A stretch of DNA of 45,528 bases from Comamonadaceae bacterium (lineage in GTDB: Bacteria; Pseudomonadota; Gammaproteobacteria; Burkholderiales; Burkholderiaceae_C): NCBI GenBank assembly GCA_947451385.1, contig CANFYZ010000023.1:1-45528 (forward strand), written 5' to 3'. The position numbers and the translations under genes are program-made. The first letter of the stretch is position 1. Every line of letters starts with the position of its first letter. Below are positions 35,719 to 43,016 of this stretch, piece after piece. The notes under the pieces are model-generated. The model was not told where the DNA came from. It worked only from the letters and a program-made list of their open reading frames with translations, and did not search any database.

Positions 35719-36435
35719 ATGGGCAGCACCTTGCTGAAAGTCAAAGGCCTGAAAGTGGCTTACGGCGGCATCCAAGCCGTCAAAGGGGTGGACTTTGAAG
35801 TGCATGAGGGCGAGTTGGTGTCCTTGATCGGTTCCAACGGCGCCGGCAAAACCACCACCATGAAAGCCATCACCGGCACCCAGCCGCTGAACGCGGGCGA
35901 TATCGAGTACCTGGGCCACAGCATTGCCGGCCAAGGCCCTTGGGACCTGGTGAAGCAGGGCCTGGCCATGGTGCCGGAAGGGCGGGGGGTGTTCACCCGC
36001 ATGACCATCATCGAGAACCTGCAAATGGGGGCTTACATCCGCACCGACACCGCAGGCATTGCCGACGACATGGAAAAAATGTTCAGCATCTTCCCGCGGC
36101 TGCGCGAACGCAAAGACCAACTGGCTGGCACCATGTCAGGCGGTGAGCAGCAAATGCTGGCCATGGGCCGGGCTTTGATGAGTCGCCCCAAAGTGCTGCT
36201 GTTGGACGAGCCGTCCATGGGCTTGTCGCCCATCATGGTGGACAAGATTTTTGAAGTGGTGCGCGATGTTTACGCCCAAGGCGTGACGGTGTTGCTGGTC
36301 GAACAAAACGCCAGCCGCGCATTGGCCATTGCGAACCGGGGTTATGTGATGGAGTCGGGCCTGATCACCATGACCGGGCCGGGCCAGGATTTGTTGGCCG
36401 ACCCCAAGGTGCGGGCCGCATACCTCGGCGAATAA
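35719..36435 (+). CDS. livF: Branched-chain amino acid ABC transporter ATP-binding protein LivF
   Basis: This 238-residue ATPase is the second of the LivGF pair. ATG 35719 follows a GGGAGG site. Walker A is GSNGAGKTTTMKAI near residue 37, the ABC signature is MSGGEQQMLAMGRAL, and Walker B is VLLLDEPSMGLSP. The MVPEGRGVF motif is characteristic of LivF. It ends the operon; the convergent Bug gene ends 24 bp later. Confidence 0.95.
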   Translation: MGSTLLKVKGLKVAYGGIQAVKGVDFEVHEGELVSLIGSNGAGKTTTMKAITGTQPLNAGDIEYLGHSIAGQGPWDLVKQGLAMVPEGRGVFTRMTIIENLQMGAYIRTDTAGIADDMEKMFSIFPRLRERKDQLAGTMSGGEQQMLAMGRALMSRPKVLLLDEPSMGLSPIMVDKIFEVVRDVYAQGVTVLLVEQNASRALAIANRGYVMESGLITMTGPGQDLLADPKVRAAYLGE

Positions 36436-36459
36436 GTGCGCGACTGATTCTTGCCGGAA

Positions 36460-37461
36460 TCAGTCCACTTTCGCGCCGCTGGCTTTGACCACGGGCTCGT
36501 AGCGGTTCAATTCTTTTTTCATGAAGGCGCCGAACTGTTCGGGCGTGGTGGCGACGGGTTCGGCCATCAGGGCGGCAAAGCGGCTGCGCGTTTCAGGCGC
36601 TTGCAAGGCGCTGGTGAAGGCCTTGTTCAAGCGCTCAACCACCTCGAGCGGCGTACCGGCCGGCGCCACCAAACCCCACCAGGTGTCGATCTCAAAGCCG
36701 CGCAGCGTTTCGCTCATGGCCGCGATTTCTGGCAGCGCACTGCTGCGCTGCGCGGTGGTCACCGCCAAGGCCTTGAGCTTGCCTGATTTGATGTTCGGTG
36801 CGGCGGTGGCCAGATTGTCGAAATTGAAATCGACCTGACCCGACAGCAAAGCCAGCTGCGCCGGATTGCCGCCGTTGTAGGGGATGTGCACCGCAAAAAT
36901 ACCCGCCGCGCGTTTGAACATTTCACCGGCCAGATGGCCTGCACTGCCGTTGCCGCCGGAGCCGAAATTCAATTGCCCGGGATGGGCTTTGGCGTAACGC
37001 ACCAAATCGGCCAGGGTTTGGATGTTCAGGCGTTGTGCCACGTCGGCGTTCATGACCAGCACATTTGGCACCCGCAGCATCTGCGTGATGGGGGCAAAGT
37101 CACGCGCTGCGTCGTAGGGCATCTTGGCAAACAGCCAGGGGTTGATGGCGTGGGTTGCGGTGGCGGCAATGCCAATCGTCCAGCCATCGGGCGCGGCTTT
37201 GGCCACCAGGTCGGCGCCCAGGTTGCCGCCGGCACCGGGCTTGTTGTCAATGATGACGGGGCCCAGCGTGTCTTTCACCCGCTCGGCCAAGGCGCGCGCG
37301 GTGACATCGATCGGACCCCCTGCAGCGTAGGGGACGATCAAGCGAATCGGTTTGTTTTGGGCCCCAGCCGGTACGCACAGCGCAGCACCCGCCAAGCACA
37401 GCGCGAAAGAGCGCGTGAGGCTCCTGCGCGTGATCAAGAAGAACGCTGATCGGCGGTTCAA
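36460..37461 (-). CDS. Bug-family (TctC) periplasmic binding protein
   Basis: This 333-residue Bug protein has a signal peptide ending near VPAGAQ. Family signatures are NKPIRLIVPYAAGGPID, then VIIDNKPGAGGNLGADLV and FAPITQMLRVPNVLV, and HIPYNGGNPAQLALLSGQVDF. The start is TTG 37461, which overlaps the TGA of the upstream reductase by 4 bp; no ATG is available before the signal peptide. It is an orphan binding protein here, with no tctAB beside it, and appears translationally coupled to the reductase. The ligand is unknown. Confidence 0.88.
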   Translation of the reverse strand: MNRRSAFFLITRRSLTRSFALCLAGAALCVPAGAQNKPIRLIVPYAAGGPIDVTARALAERVKDTLGPVIIDNKPGAGGNLGADLVAKAAPDGWTIGIAATATHAINPWLFAKMPYDAARDFAPITQMLRVPNVLVMNADVAQRLNIQTLADLVRYAKAHPGQLNFGSGGNGSAGHLAGEMFKRAAGIFAVHIPYNGGNPAQLALLSGQVDFNFDNLATAAPNIKSGKLKALAVTTAQRSSALPEIAAMSETLRGFEIDTWWGLVAPAGTPLEVVERLNKAFTSALQAPETRSRFAALMAEPVATTPEQFGAFMKKELNRYEPVVKASGAKVD

Positions 37462-38498
37462 GTGGCCGCCTTGTCGGCTTCGGAGGTGAAGGAGTCGGCA
37501 TAAAACTCCTCAGCCGGCAAACCGCCCAGATTCACATAGTCGCGCTGGGCCGAGTCCACCACGATCGGCGCGCCGCAGGCATAGACCTGGTAGCCGGACA
37601 AATCGGGGTGGTCTTGCAGCACCGCTTGGTGCACAAAGCCGGTGCGACCGGTCCACGCATCTTCCGCCGTGGCGTTGGAGATGACGGGTACGTAACGCAG
37701 CTGCGGCATTTTGGCCAGTTGCGCGTGCACCCAATCGCTCATGTACAAATCGGCAGGTCGGCGCCCGCCCCAGTACAGCGTCGCCGGGCGGGTAATGCCT
37801 TGGTGCTGCATGTGCTCGATCAGAGCTTTGATCGGCGCAAAGCCAGTGCCCGACGCCAACAACACCATGGGTTTGTCTGAGTCTTCGCGCAGGTAAAAAC
37901 TGCCGTACGGCCCTTCGGCGCGCAAGATGTCTTTTTCTTTCATGGTCGTGAACACCGGATCGGTGAACTTGCCGCCGGGCATGTGCCGGATGTGCAGCTC
38001 CACTTTGGGCGCGCTGGCTTCGAGCGTGTGGGGCGCATTGGCCATGCTGTAGCTGCGGCGGGAGCCGTCGCGCAGCATGAACTCAATGTACTGACCGGCA
38101 TGAAACTTCATCACATCGTTGGCGGGCAGTTGCAACTGAATCACCATCACGTCGTCAGATGCTTTGCACATGGCGGCCACGCGGACGGGCATTTTTTTGA
38201 TGGGGAAGGCACCCGCTTCGGTGACCTGGCGCGACTCCAGCACCACATCGCTTTGCGCGGTGGCGCAGCAAGTCAAGATCAGGCCTTGGGCTTCTTCTTC
38301 CTCACTCAAGGCTTTGCTTTGGTGCGGGCCATGCACCACGCTGCCTTCCAGTTTTTTGCACTTGCAGGAGCCGCAAGCACCGTCTTTGCAGCCGTAGGGC
38401 AGGCCAATGCCTTGCCGAATGCCGGCGGCCAACAGGGTTTCAGAAGCCTCAGCGCTGAAGTGGCGGCCGCTGGGTTGCACTGTAATTTGAAAGCTCAT
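37458..38498 (-). CDS. 2Fe-2S ferredoxin/FAD/NAD(P)H oxidoreductase (CDP-6-deoxyglucoseen reductase-like)
   Basis: This is a 346-residue electron-transfer flavoprotein. The N-terminal plant-type ferredoxin domain has cysteines in YGCKDGACGSC and the fourth ligand in LILTCCATA near residue 77. The FAD-binding motif is RRSYSMANAP near residue 155, and the NAD(P)H motif is VLLASGTGFAPIKAL near residue 220. A C-terminal YACGAPIVVDSAQRDY follows. I chose ATG 38498 (MSFQITVQPSGRHF). Such proteins pass electrons from NAD(P)H to an oxygenase or dehydratase partner; here no partner gene is adjacent. It is followed by a coupled Bug gene. Confidence 0.88.
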   Translation of the reverse strand: MSFQITVQPSGRHFSAEASETLLAAGIRQGIGLPYGCKDGACGSCKCKKLEGSVVHGPHQSKALSEEEEAQGLILTCCATAQSDVVLESRQVTEAGAFPIKKMPVRVAAMCKASDDVMVIQLQLPANDVMKFHAGQYIEFMLRDGSRRSYSMANAPHTLEASAPKVELHIRHMPGGKFTDPVFTTMKEKDILRAEGPYGSFYLREDSDKPMVLLASGTGFAPIKALIEHMQHQGITRPATLYWGGRRPADLYMSDWVHAQLAKMPQLRYVPVISNATAEDAWTGRTGFVHQAVLQDHPDLSGYQVYACGAPIVVDSAQRDYVNLGGLPAEEFYADSFTSEADKAAT

Positions 38499-38542
38499 CC
38501 ATGTATCCTTGAGGGTCTGTCGAGTAACCCGAACCCCTGATT

Positions 38543-39481
38543 TTGCCTTCAAATCAAACCCCCTTAGGCGCTTTGCCTGCCCGTTTTCGCCGTGAGCGCG
38601 TTTTGATCGTAGGCTGTGGCGATGTGGGCCTGCGCGCCGCCGCGCAGCTGCCCAGCCGTGTGCGGGTCTTGGCACTGACCTCCAGTCCCGAGCGTGTGGC
38701 GCCTCTGCGCGCCCGCGGCATCACGCCCTTGGTGGGCAACCTGGATACGCCGGCCACACTGCAGCGCCTGGCGGGTTTGGCCACGCGCGTGTTGCATCTG
38801 GCCCCGCCCCCATCAGAGCAGGGGCGCGACTGGTCACATGATCCACGCACCCTCGCTTTGTCCAGAGTCTGGCGATTGCGTCAAGCGCCCAAGGCGCTGG
38901 TTTATGGCTCCACCAGCGGCGTCTATGGCGACTGCCAAGGCGCCAAGGTCGACGAGAGCCGGCCGGTCCAACCGCACACGCCGCGTGCGCTGCGCCGGGT
39001 GGATGCTGAAAGGGTGATCCGCTTCAGCGGGCGTCTGGGCTTGCGCAGCTGCATCTTGCGTATTCCGGGCATTTACGCCCCCAATCGGGTCGGCGGCACC
39101 CCCAAAGAGCGCTTGCTGAAACGCACGCCTGTGCTGCGTTCTGCAGACGACGTGTATACCAACCACATTCATGCGGACGATCTGGCACGCGCTTGCATCG
39201 CTGCGTTGTGGCGCGGTCAAGCTCAGCGCGTCTACAACGTGAACGACGACACGCAGCTCAAAATGGGCGACTATTTTGATATGGCGGCGGAATTGCTGGG
39301 CTTGCCCAAGCCGCCCCGGATTTCGCGCAGCAACGCCACAGACGCCTTGCCGCTGATGCTGCTGAGTTTCATGAGCGAATCCAGGCGCCTGGACAACACC
39401 CGCATGAAGCGTGAATTGCGGGTGCGTCTGGCCTATCCGACCGTGCGCGAAGGTCTGCGTCCCCAAGGCCAGCTGCTTTGA
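38543..39481 (+). CDS. NAD(P)-dependent epimerase/dehydratase-fold protein (YeeZ-like)
   Basis: This 312-residue extended SDR-fold protein begins at TTG 38543, with another TTG at 38573. The dinucleotide-binding loop reads VLIVGCGDVGLRAA near residue 20. YGSTSGVYGD near residue 127 and LRIPGIYAPNR near residue 170 are epimerase features. The canonical YxxxK is not obvious, as in YeeZ-type proteins. A C-terminal RVYNVNDD and the DYFDMAAELLGLP helix complete the fold. It diverges from the reductase gene by a 44-bp spacer. The substrate is unknown. Confidence 0.82.
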   Translation: MPSNQTPLGALPARFRRERVLIVGCGDVGLRAAAQLPSRVRVLALTSSPERVAPLRARGITPLVGNLDTPATLQRLAGLATRVLHLAPPPSEQGRDWSHDPRTLALSRVWRLRQAPKALVYGSTSGVYGDCQGAKVDESRPVQPHTPRALRRVDAERVIRFSGRLGLRSCILRIPGIYAPNRVGGTPKERLLKRTPVLRSADDVYTNHIHADDLARACIAALWRGQAQRVYNVNDDTQLKMGDYFDMAAELLGLPKPPRISRSNATDALPLMLLSFMSESRRLDNTRMKRELRVRLAYPTVREGLRPQGQLL

Positions 39482-39494
39482 TCTGAAGCAGGGC

Positions 39495-39866
39495 CTATGG
39501 GCCACAGACCATCATCAACAAGCGCGAATGGCGTGTCCCCGACACGATGGGTTGCCAAGCATTGGGTTCATTGATTTCGGCCACAACCTGGCCCTGCCCC
39601 TTGTTTTCCGCATAGGCCAGGAATTGGAGGGTGCGTTCTTGTTGATTTTTGCAATCAATTTCTTTGTGACTGCGGGTCGATAAAAATCCCGCTTTCTGGA
39701 TTTGCCGATACTCGGTCAGCGTCCAAACACGGACCTGGGTGCCACTGTGTTTGACGCTGGAAGCCTCGAAATAGGAAGTGTTTTCCCTGGATTGTCCAAA
39801 TTGTTGTAAGCCCGCCTGAACGGCCGCGCTGCAGATCAGCAAAAGGACGCTAAAGAGGAATTTCAT
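39495..39866 (-). CDS. Small secreted protein, surface-adhesin E-like
   Basis: This 123-residue protein has a signal peptide cleaved after VQA near residue 18. The mature sequence has the pattern of the surface-adhesin E domain: a YFEASSVKHSGTQVRVWTLTEY region, a central cysteine in KEIDCKNQQERTLQF, and a C-terminal cysteine in MMVCGP, which likely form a disulfide. It could be a periplasmic or surface protein. Assignment is by pattern only. It is convergent with the epimerase gene. Confidence 0.6.
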   Translation of the reverse strand: MKFLFSVLLLICSAAVQAGLQQFGQSRENTSYFEASSVKHSGTQVRVWTLTEYRQIQKAGFLSTRSHKEIDCKNQQERTLQFLAYAENKGQGQVVAEINEPNAWQPIVSGTRHSRLLMMVCGP

Positions 39867-40081
39867 GGCTGAACCCGTTACAAAAGGTGAGCACCATCTT
39901 ACGACCCCGCCAGTTTGCCCCCTTGATTTGCATCAAGAAATGCAGCCCGCAACGGGCCTTTCAAATTTTTCCTGAAGCGTGATGGGGGCCCAATTCGGCA
40001 CGCCAGATAGAAATAAAATTTAGAATTGAGCTATTAAATACTCCATATTCAATAAATTACTCTTTATATTTAATATTTCGT

Positions 40082-40130
40082 CAGAAAAGTATCTAATTCT
40101 TAATTTGTTAGTTCAAAATTAGATTTTCTG
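40082..40130 (+). other. Bulged 14-bp inverted repeat in the TonB receptor leader
   Basis: CAGAAAA (40082-40088), then GTA, then TCTAATT (40092-40098) pair with AATTAGA (40117-40123) and TTTTCTG (40124-40130). That gives 14 base pairs with one 3-base bulge and an 18-base loop. It could be an RNA hairpin or an AT-rich operator. Confidence 0.6.
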
Positions 40131-40164
40131 TGAATCCTTCAACAGATTTTTAGCTTGGATTCAC
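40130..40164 (+). other. Second inverted repeat in the TonB receptor leader
   Basis: GTGAATCC (40130-40137) pairs with GGATTCAC (40157-40164), an 8-bp stem with a 19-base loop directly next to the first repeat and 25 bp before the ATG. Confidence 0.55.
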
Positions 40165-40189
40165 TTGTCAATTTCATAATTAAGCGTGC

Positions 40190-42424
40190 ATGAAAATTTC
40201 CCGTCCGCGTCCGATCAGGACCCCTTCGCCCAGACCTCGGAGTCGATGGCAAGCCACCCTGTATGTGGCCATGACCTGTGTCGCCGGCCTGCACAGCGTC
40301 CCCGCACTGGCTGAAGAATCCAATTTGCTGGACTTGAGCTTGGAGGAGTTGGTCGATTACCGGCTGACCTCCATGTCGCGCAAAGAGCAACGCGTGGTCG
40401 ACACCGCGGCGGCAGCCTATGTGATTACCGGCGAAGAGTTGCGCCGTTCAGGTGCCCTGTCGATTCCAGAAGCCTTGCGCATGGTGCCTGGCTTGAACGT
40501 GGCCCAGATTTCGCGTGACAGCTGGGCCGTCAGCTCACGTGGGTTTTTGGAGCGCTTCTCCAGCAAACTGCTGGTGTTGGTGGATGGTCGCAGCATTTAC
40601 TCGCCCATGTTTTCGGGCGTGCTGTGGGAGAGCCAGGACACCTTGATGGAGGACATTGAGCGGATCGAGGTGATCCGAGGACCGGGCGCTGCGCTGTGGG
40701 GCACCAATGCCATGAATGGCGTGATCAATATCGTCACCCGAAAAGCCAAAGCGACCCAGGGCAGCATGCTCAGCTCGCAGGCAGGCCAAGGCGGTTATGG
40801 CGCGCTGGCCTTGCGGCGCGGCGGTGAGTTGGACGGTGGTGGTCATTACCGTTTGTACGCCAAAACCGACACCATGAACGGCTCGCCCGAAACCGCCACA
40901 GGCCTCACTGGCATTGACGGTGCGGGGCATCAGCGTTTGGGTCTGCTGATCGAGCCGTCGGTCGATGGCGGAGAGTTCAGCCTGAAGGCGGAGGCCTATC
41001 GCCTGCGCTCTCAGTCGATGTATTTGACGCCCACTGTACTGGCCTTCAGCAGCCCGGGCACGCCCTTTCAAAGTGCCAACGCTGAGCGTAAAACAGGCGA
41101 GGGCGCCTTGTTGCAAGGGCGTTACAGCTGGCGCTCGGCTGACGGCGCACAGTCCGTGCTGCAGGGGTCTATCGACCGGGAATCGCTTTTTCACCAGGGT
41201 CTTCTGGGATCGGGTTCCGGCGCGCTCAGGCCCATGGGTGTGGCACCCACCGCGACGCGTTTTGGCGGAGAAAAAACCGATTTGGATATCGACTACCAAC
41301 GCCGTCAGGTGTGGGGTGCGCACGATGTGATTTGGGGTCTGGCACTGCGCCGCACGGTGGACGACTTGCGCTTGCCTTCGGGCCCCTACCTGCTGCTGGA
41401 TGGTCATGACGCGCGGACCAACTACAGCGCTTTCATTCATGACGAAGTGACCTGGATTCCGGACCGCTTGAAGTTGATTTGGGGCAGCAAATTTGAACGT
41501 GATGGCTTGACGGGCGCCAACCTTCAACCGAATTTGCGCATGCTGTGGACGCCCAACAGCAACGAGACAGTTTGGGCCGCTTTGTCGCGCTCCGTGCGCT
41601 CGCCTCGTCGCATCGAAAGCTTGGCCACCATCGACATTGCCGCCCTGGATGCGGCCAGTTTTGTGCCCGGCGTGCCGCCCCAGGCACTGACCACCCTGAT
41701 TCAGATGGCGCCACGTCCTGGCGCTTCGGTGATGGCCGAAAAGGCGCTCAGTCTGGAAGCGGGCTGGCGCAAACAGTTAGGCCCGCAACTGGCTTTTGAC
41801 TCGGCGGTGTATGTGAACAATTACACCGATTTGCGCGGCGGCCGCTTGGTGGGCGCCTCCACCGCGCAATCTGTCTCAGGGTTGTATGAAGCTCTGGCTT
41901 GCATGATGGTGAGTCCACCGAAAAGTTGTTATTTCACCTTGCAAGGCTACAACACCAATCAAGGGTCCATCAGAACCTGGGGGGGTGAATTTGCGCTCGA
42001 CTGGCACCCGAACAGCCAATGGCGTGTACAGGGCGCCTACGCCTATTTGAATGTCAAAGGTGTGCACACCGGCGATTGGATCGGCGACATGCAAGTCAAG
42101 GCCTACGAGGGGGCCACGCCCAATCATCAGTTCTCGCTGCGCAGCAATTATTCATTTGGCCAGGGTTTCAATCTCGACCTGTGGGCTCGCCATGTGAGTC
42201 AAACCTCGCATTACGCGCTCAATGCCTTGGAGCCCGTGGTGATCAAGCCTTATGCCACGCTCGATGCCCGGCTGGCCTGGCAAGTGGACCGTCAACTCGA
42301 ATTGGCCGTGATGGGCAAAAACCTCCTCACCAACCGGCATGCCGAGTTCATCGACACCTTGCCGTACACGCGCGCTTACGACGTACCGCGCACCCTGTTC
42401 ATCACAGCCTTGTGGCGTTTTTGA
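40190..42424 (+). CDS. TonB-dependent outer-membrane receptor
   Basis: This 744-residue receptor has a signal peptide ending near PALAEE (residue about 43) after an unusually Arg/Pro-rich N-terminus. The plug domain spans roughly residues 60-180 (VVDTAAAAYVITGEELRRSG, then IERIEVIRGPGAALWGTNAMNGVINIVTRKA), and the rest is a 22-strand barrel that ends in aromatic ALWRF. A TonB-box-like DLSLEELVD segment precedes the plug. No Shine-Dalgarno site is visible before ATG 40190, and two inverted repeats precede it. It is 13 bp upstream of a YfiR-like gene and a sensor kinase, so it may both take up a ligand and signal. Confidence 0.9.
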   Translation: MKISRPRPIRTPSPRPRSRWQATLYVAMTCVAGLHSVPALAEESNLLDLSLEELVDYRLTSMSRKEQRVVDTAAAAYVITGEELRRSGALSIPEALRMVPGLNVAQISRDSWAVSSRGFLERFSSKLLVLVDGRSIYSPMFSGVLWESQDTLMEDIERIEVIRGPGAALWGTNAMNGVINIVTRKAKATQGSMLSSQAGQGGYGALALRRGGELDGGGHYRLYAKTDTMNGSPETATGLTGIDGAGHQRLGLLIEPSVDGGEFSLKAEAYRLRSQSMYLTPTVLAFSSPGTPFQSANAERKTGEGALLQGRYSWRSADGAQSVLQGSIDRESLFHQGLLGSGSGALRPMGVAPTATRFGGEKTDLDIDYQRRQVWGAHDVIWGLALRRTVDDLRLPSGPYLLLDGHDARTNYSAFIHDEVTWIPDRLKLIWGSKFERDGLTGANLQPNLRMLWTPNSNETVWAALSRSVRSPRRIESLATIDIAALDAASFVPGVPPQALTTLIQMAPRPGASVMAEKALSLEAGWRKQLGPQLAFDSAVYVNNYTDLRGGRLVGASTAQSVSGLYEALACMMVSPPKSCYFTLQGYNTNQGSIRTWGGEFALDWHPNSQWRVQGAYAYLNVKGVHTGDWIGDMQVKAYEGATPNHQFSLRSNYSFGQGFNLDLWARHVSQTSHYALNALEPVVIKPYATLDARLAWQVDRQLELAVMGKNLLTNRHAEFIDTLPYTRAYDVPRTLFITALWRF

Positions 42425-42437
42425 AGGAGGGCCGATC

Positions 42438-43010
42438 ATGAATTTCAACCTTCTTCACCTCTCTGCCACTTCGGCCCGTCGCTGGGCTGAACGGTCCTTG
42501 TTGGCCGTCATGGCCTGCACCACTTGGGCAGCGCATGCGCAAGTGACCAACAGCATGGCCGATTACCGGGTCAAGGCGGCCTATATTTACAACTTTGCCA
42601 AATATGTCGATTGGCCTGGCATGGAAGCCAAAGACTTTTACGTCTGTAGCGCGGGACGCGATGACTTGGGCGGGGCTTTGTTTGCCCTGGACCGTCGATT
42701 GGCGCAGGGTCGGGAAATACAGGTGCGACAAAATGTCGCCTTGGACCAACTGAAAGAATGCCAAATTATTTTTGTGGGCGAGAAAGACAGCAAACTGCTG
42801 TCCTCCGTGGTCCGGCAGCTGCTGGGGGCGCCGGTGTTGATCGTCAGTGACAATCAACAAGCCGTGGAAGCGGGTGCCCACATCACCTTGGCCTCGGCCG
42901 AGGATCGGGTCGAATTCGATGTCAATTTGGCCACGCTGCAACGTGCTAACTTGAGGGCCAGTTCACAGATGTTGAAATTAGCGAGAACCACCAAACCTGC
43001 CAAACCTTGA
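42438..43010 (+). CDS. YfiR-family (DUF4154) periplasmic protein
   Basis: This 190-residue secreted protein begins at ATG 42438 after a strong GGAGG site. The signal peptide ends near AHA|Q at residue 34. The mature part opens with YRVKAAYIYNFAKYVDWP, the diagnostic YfiR/DUF4154 signature. Cysteines C70 and C108 are positioned as in the family and may form a disulfide. A C-terminal VEFDVNLATLQRANLRASSQMLKLAR completes the domain. In YfiBNR, YfiR binds the periplasmic CHASE8 sensor of the cyclase YfiN and represses it. Here the next gene, 6 bp away, is a histidine kinase with a CHASE8-like region, so the kinase is the likely partner. Confidence 0.88.
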   Translation: MNFNLLHLSATSARRWAERSLLAVMACTTWAAHAQVTNSMADYRVKAAYIYNFAKYVDWPGMEAKDFYVCSAGRDDLGGALFALDRRLAQGREIQVRQNVALDQLKECQIIFVGEKDSKLLSSVVRQLLGAPVLIVSDNQQAVEAGAHITLASAEDRVEFDVNLATLQRANLRASSQMLKLARTTKPAKP

Positions 43011-43016
43011 TGACTG

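Larger units (their letters stand above)
39867..40189. promoter_or_regulatory. AT-rich spacer upstream of the TonB receptor
   Basis: This 323-bp gap contains no convincing gene. Its right half (from about 40010) is very AT-rich, in sharp contrast to the GC-rich surroundings. It probably holds promoters for both flanking genes and the two inverted repeats listed separately. I could not identify a clear -35/-10 pair. Confidence 0.6.
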
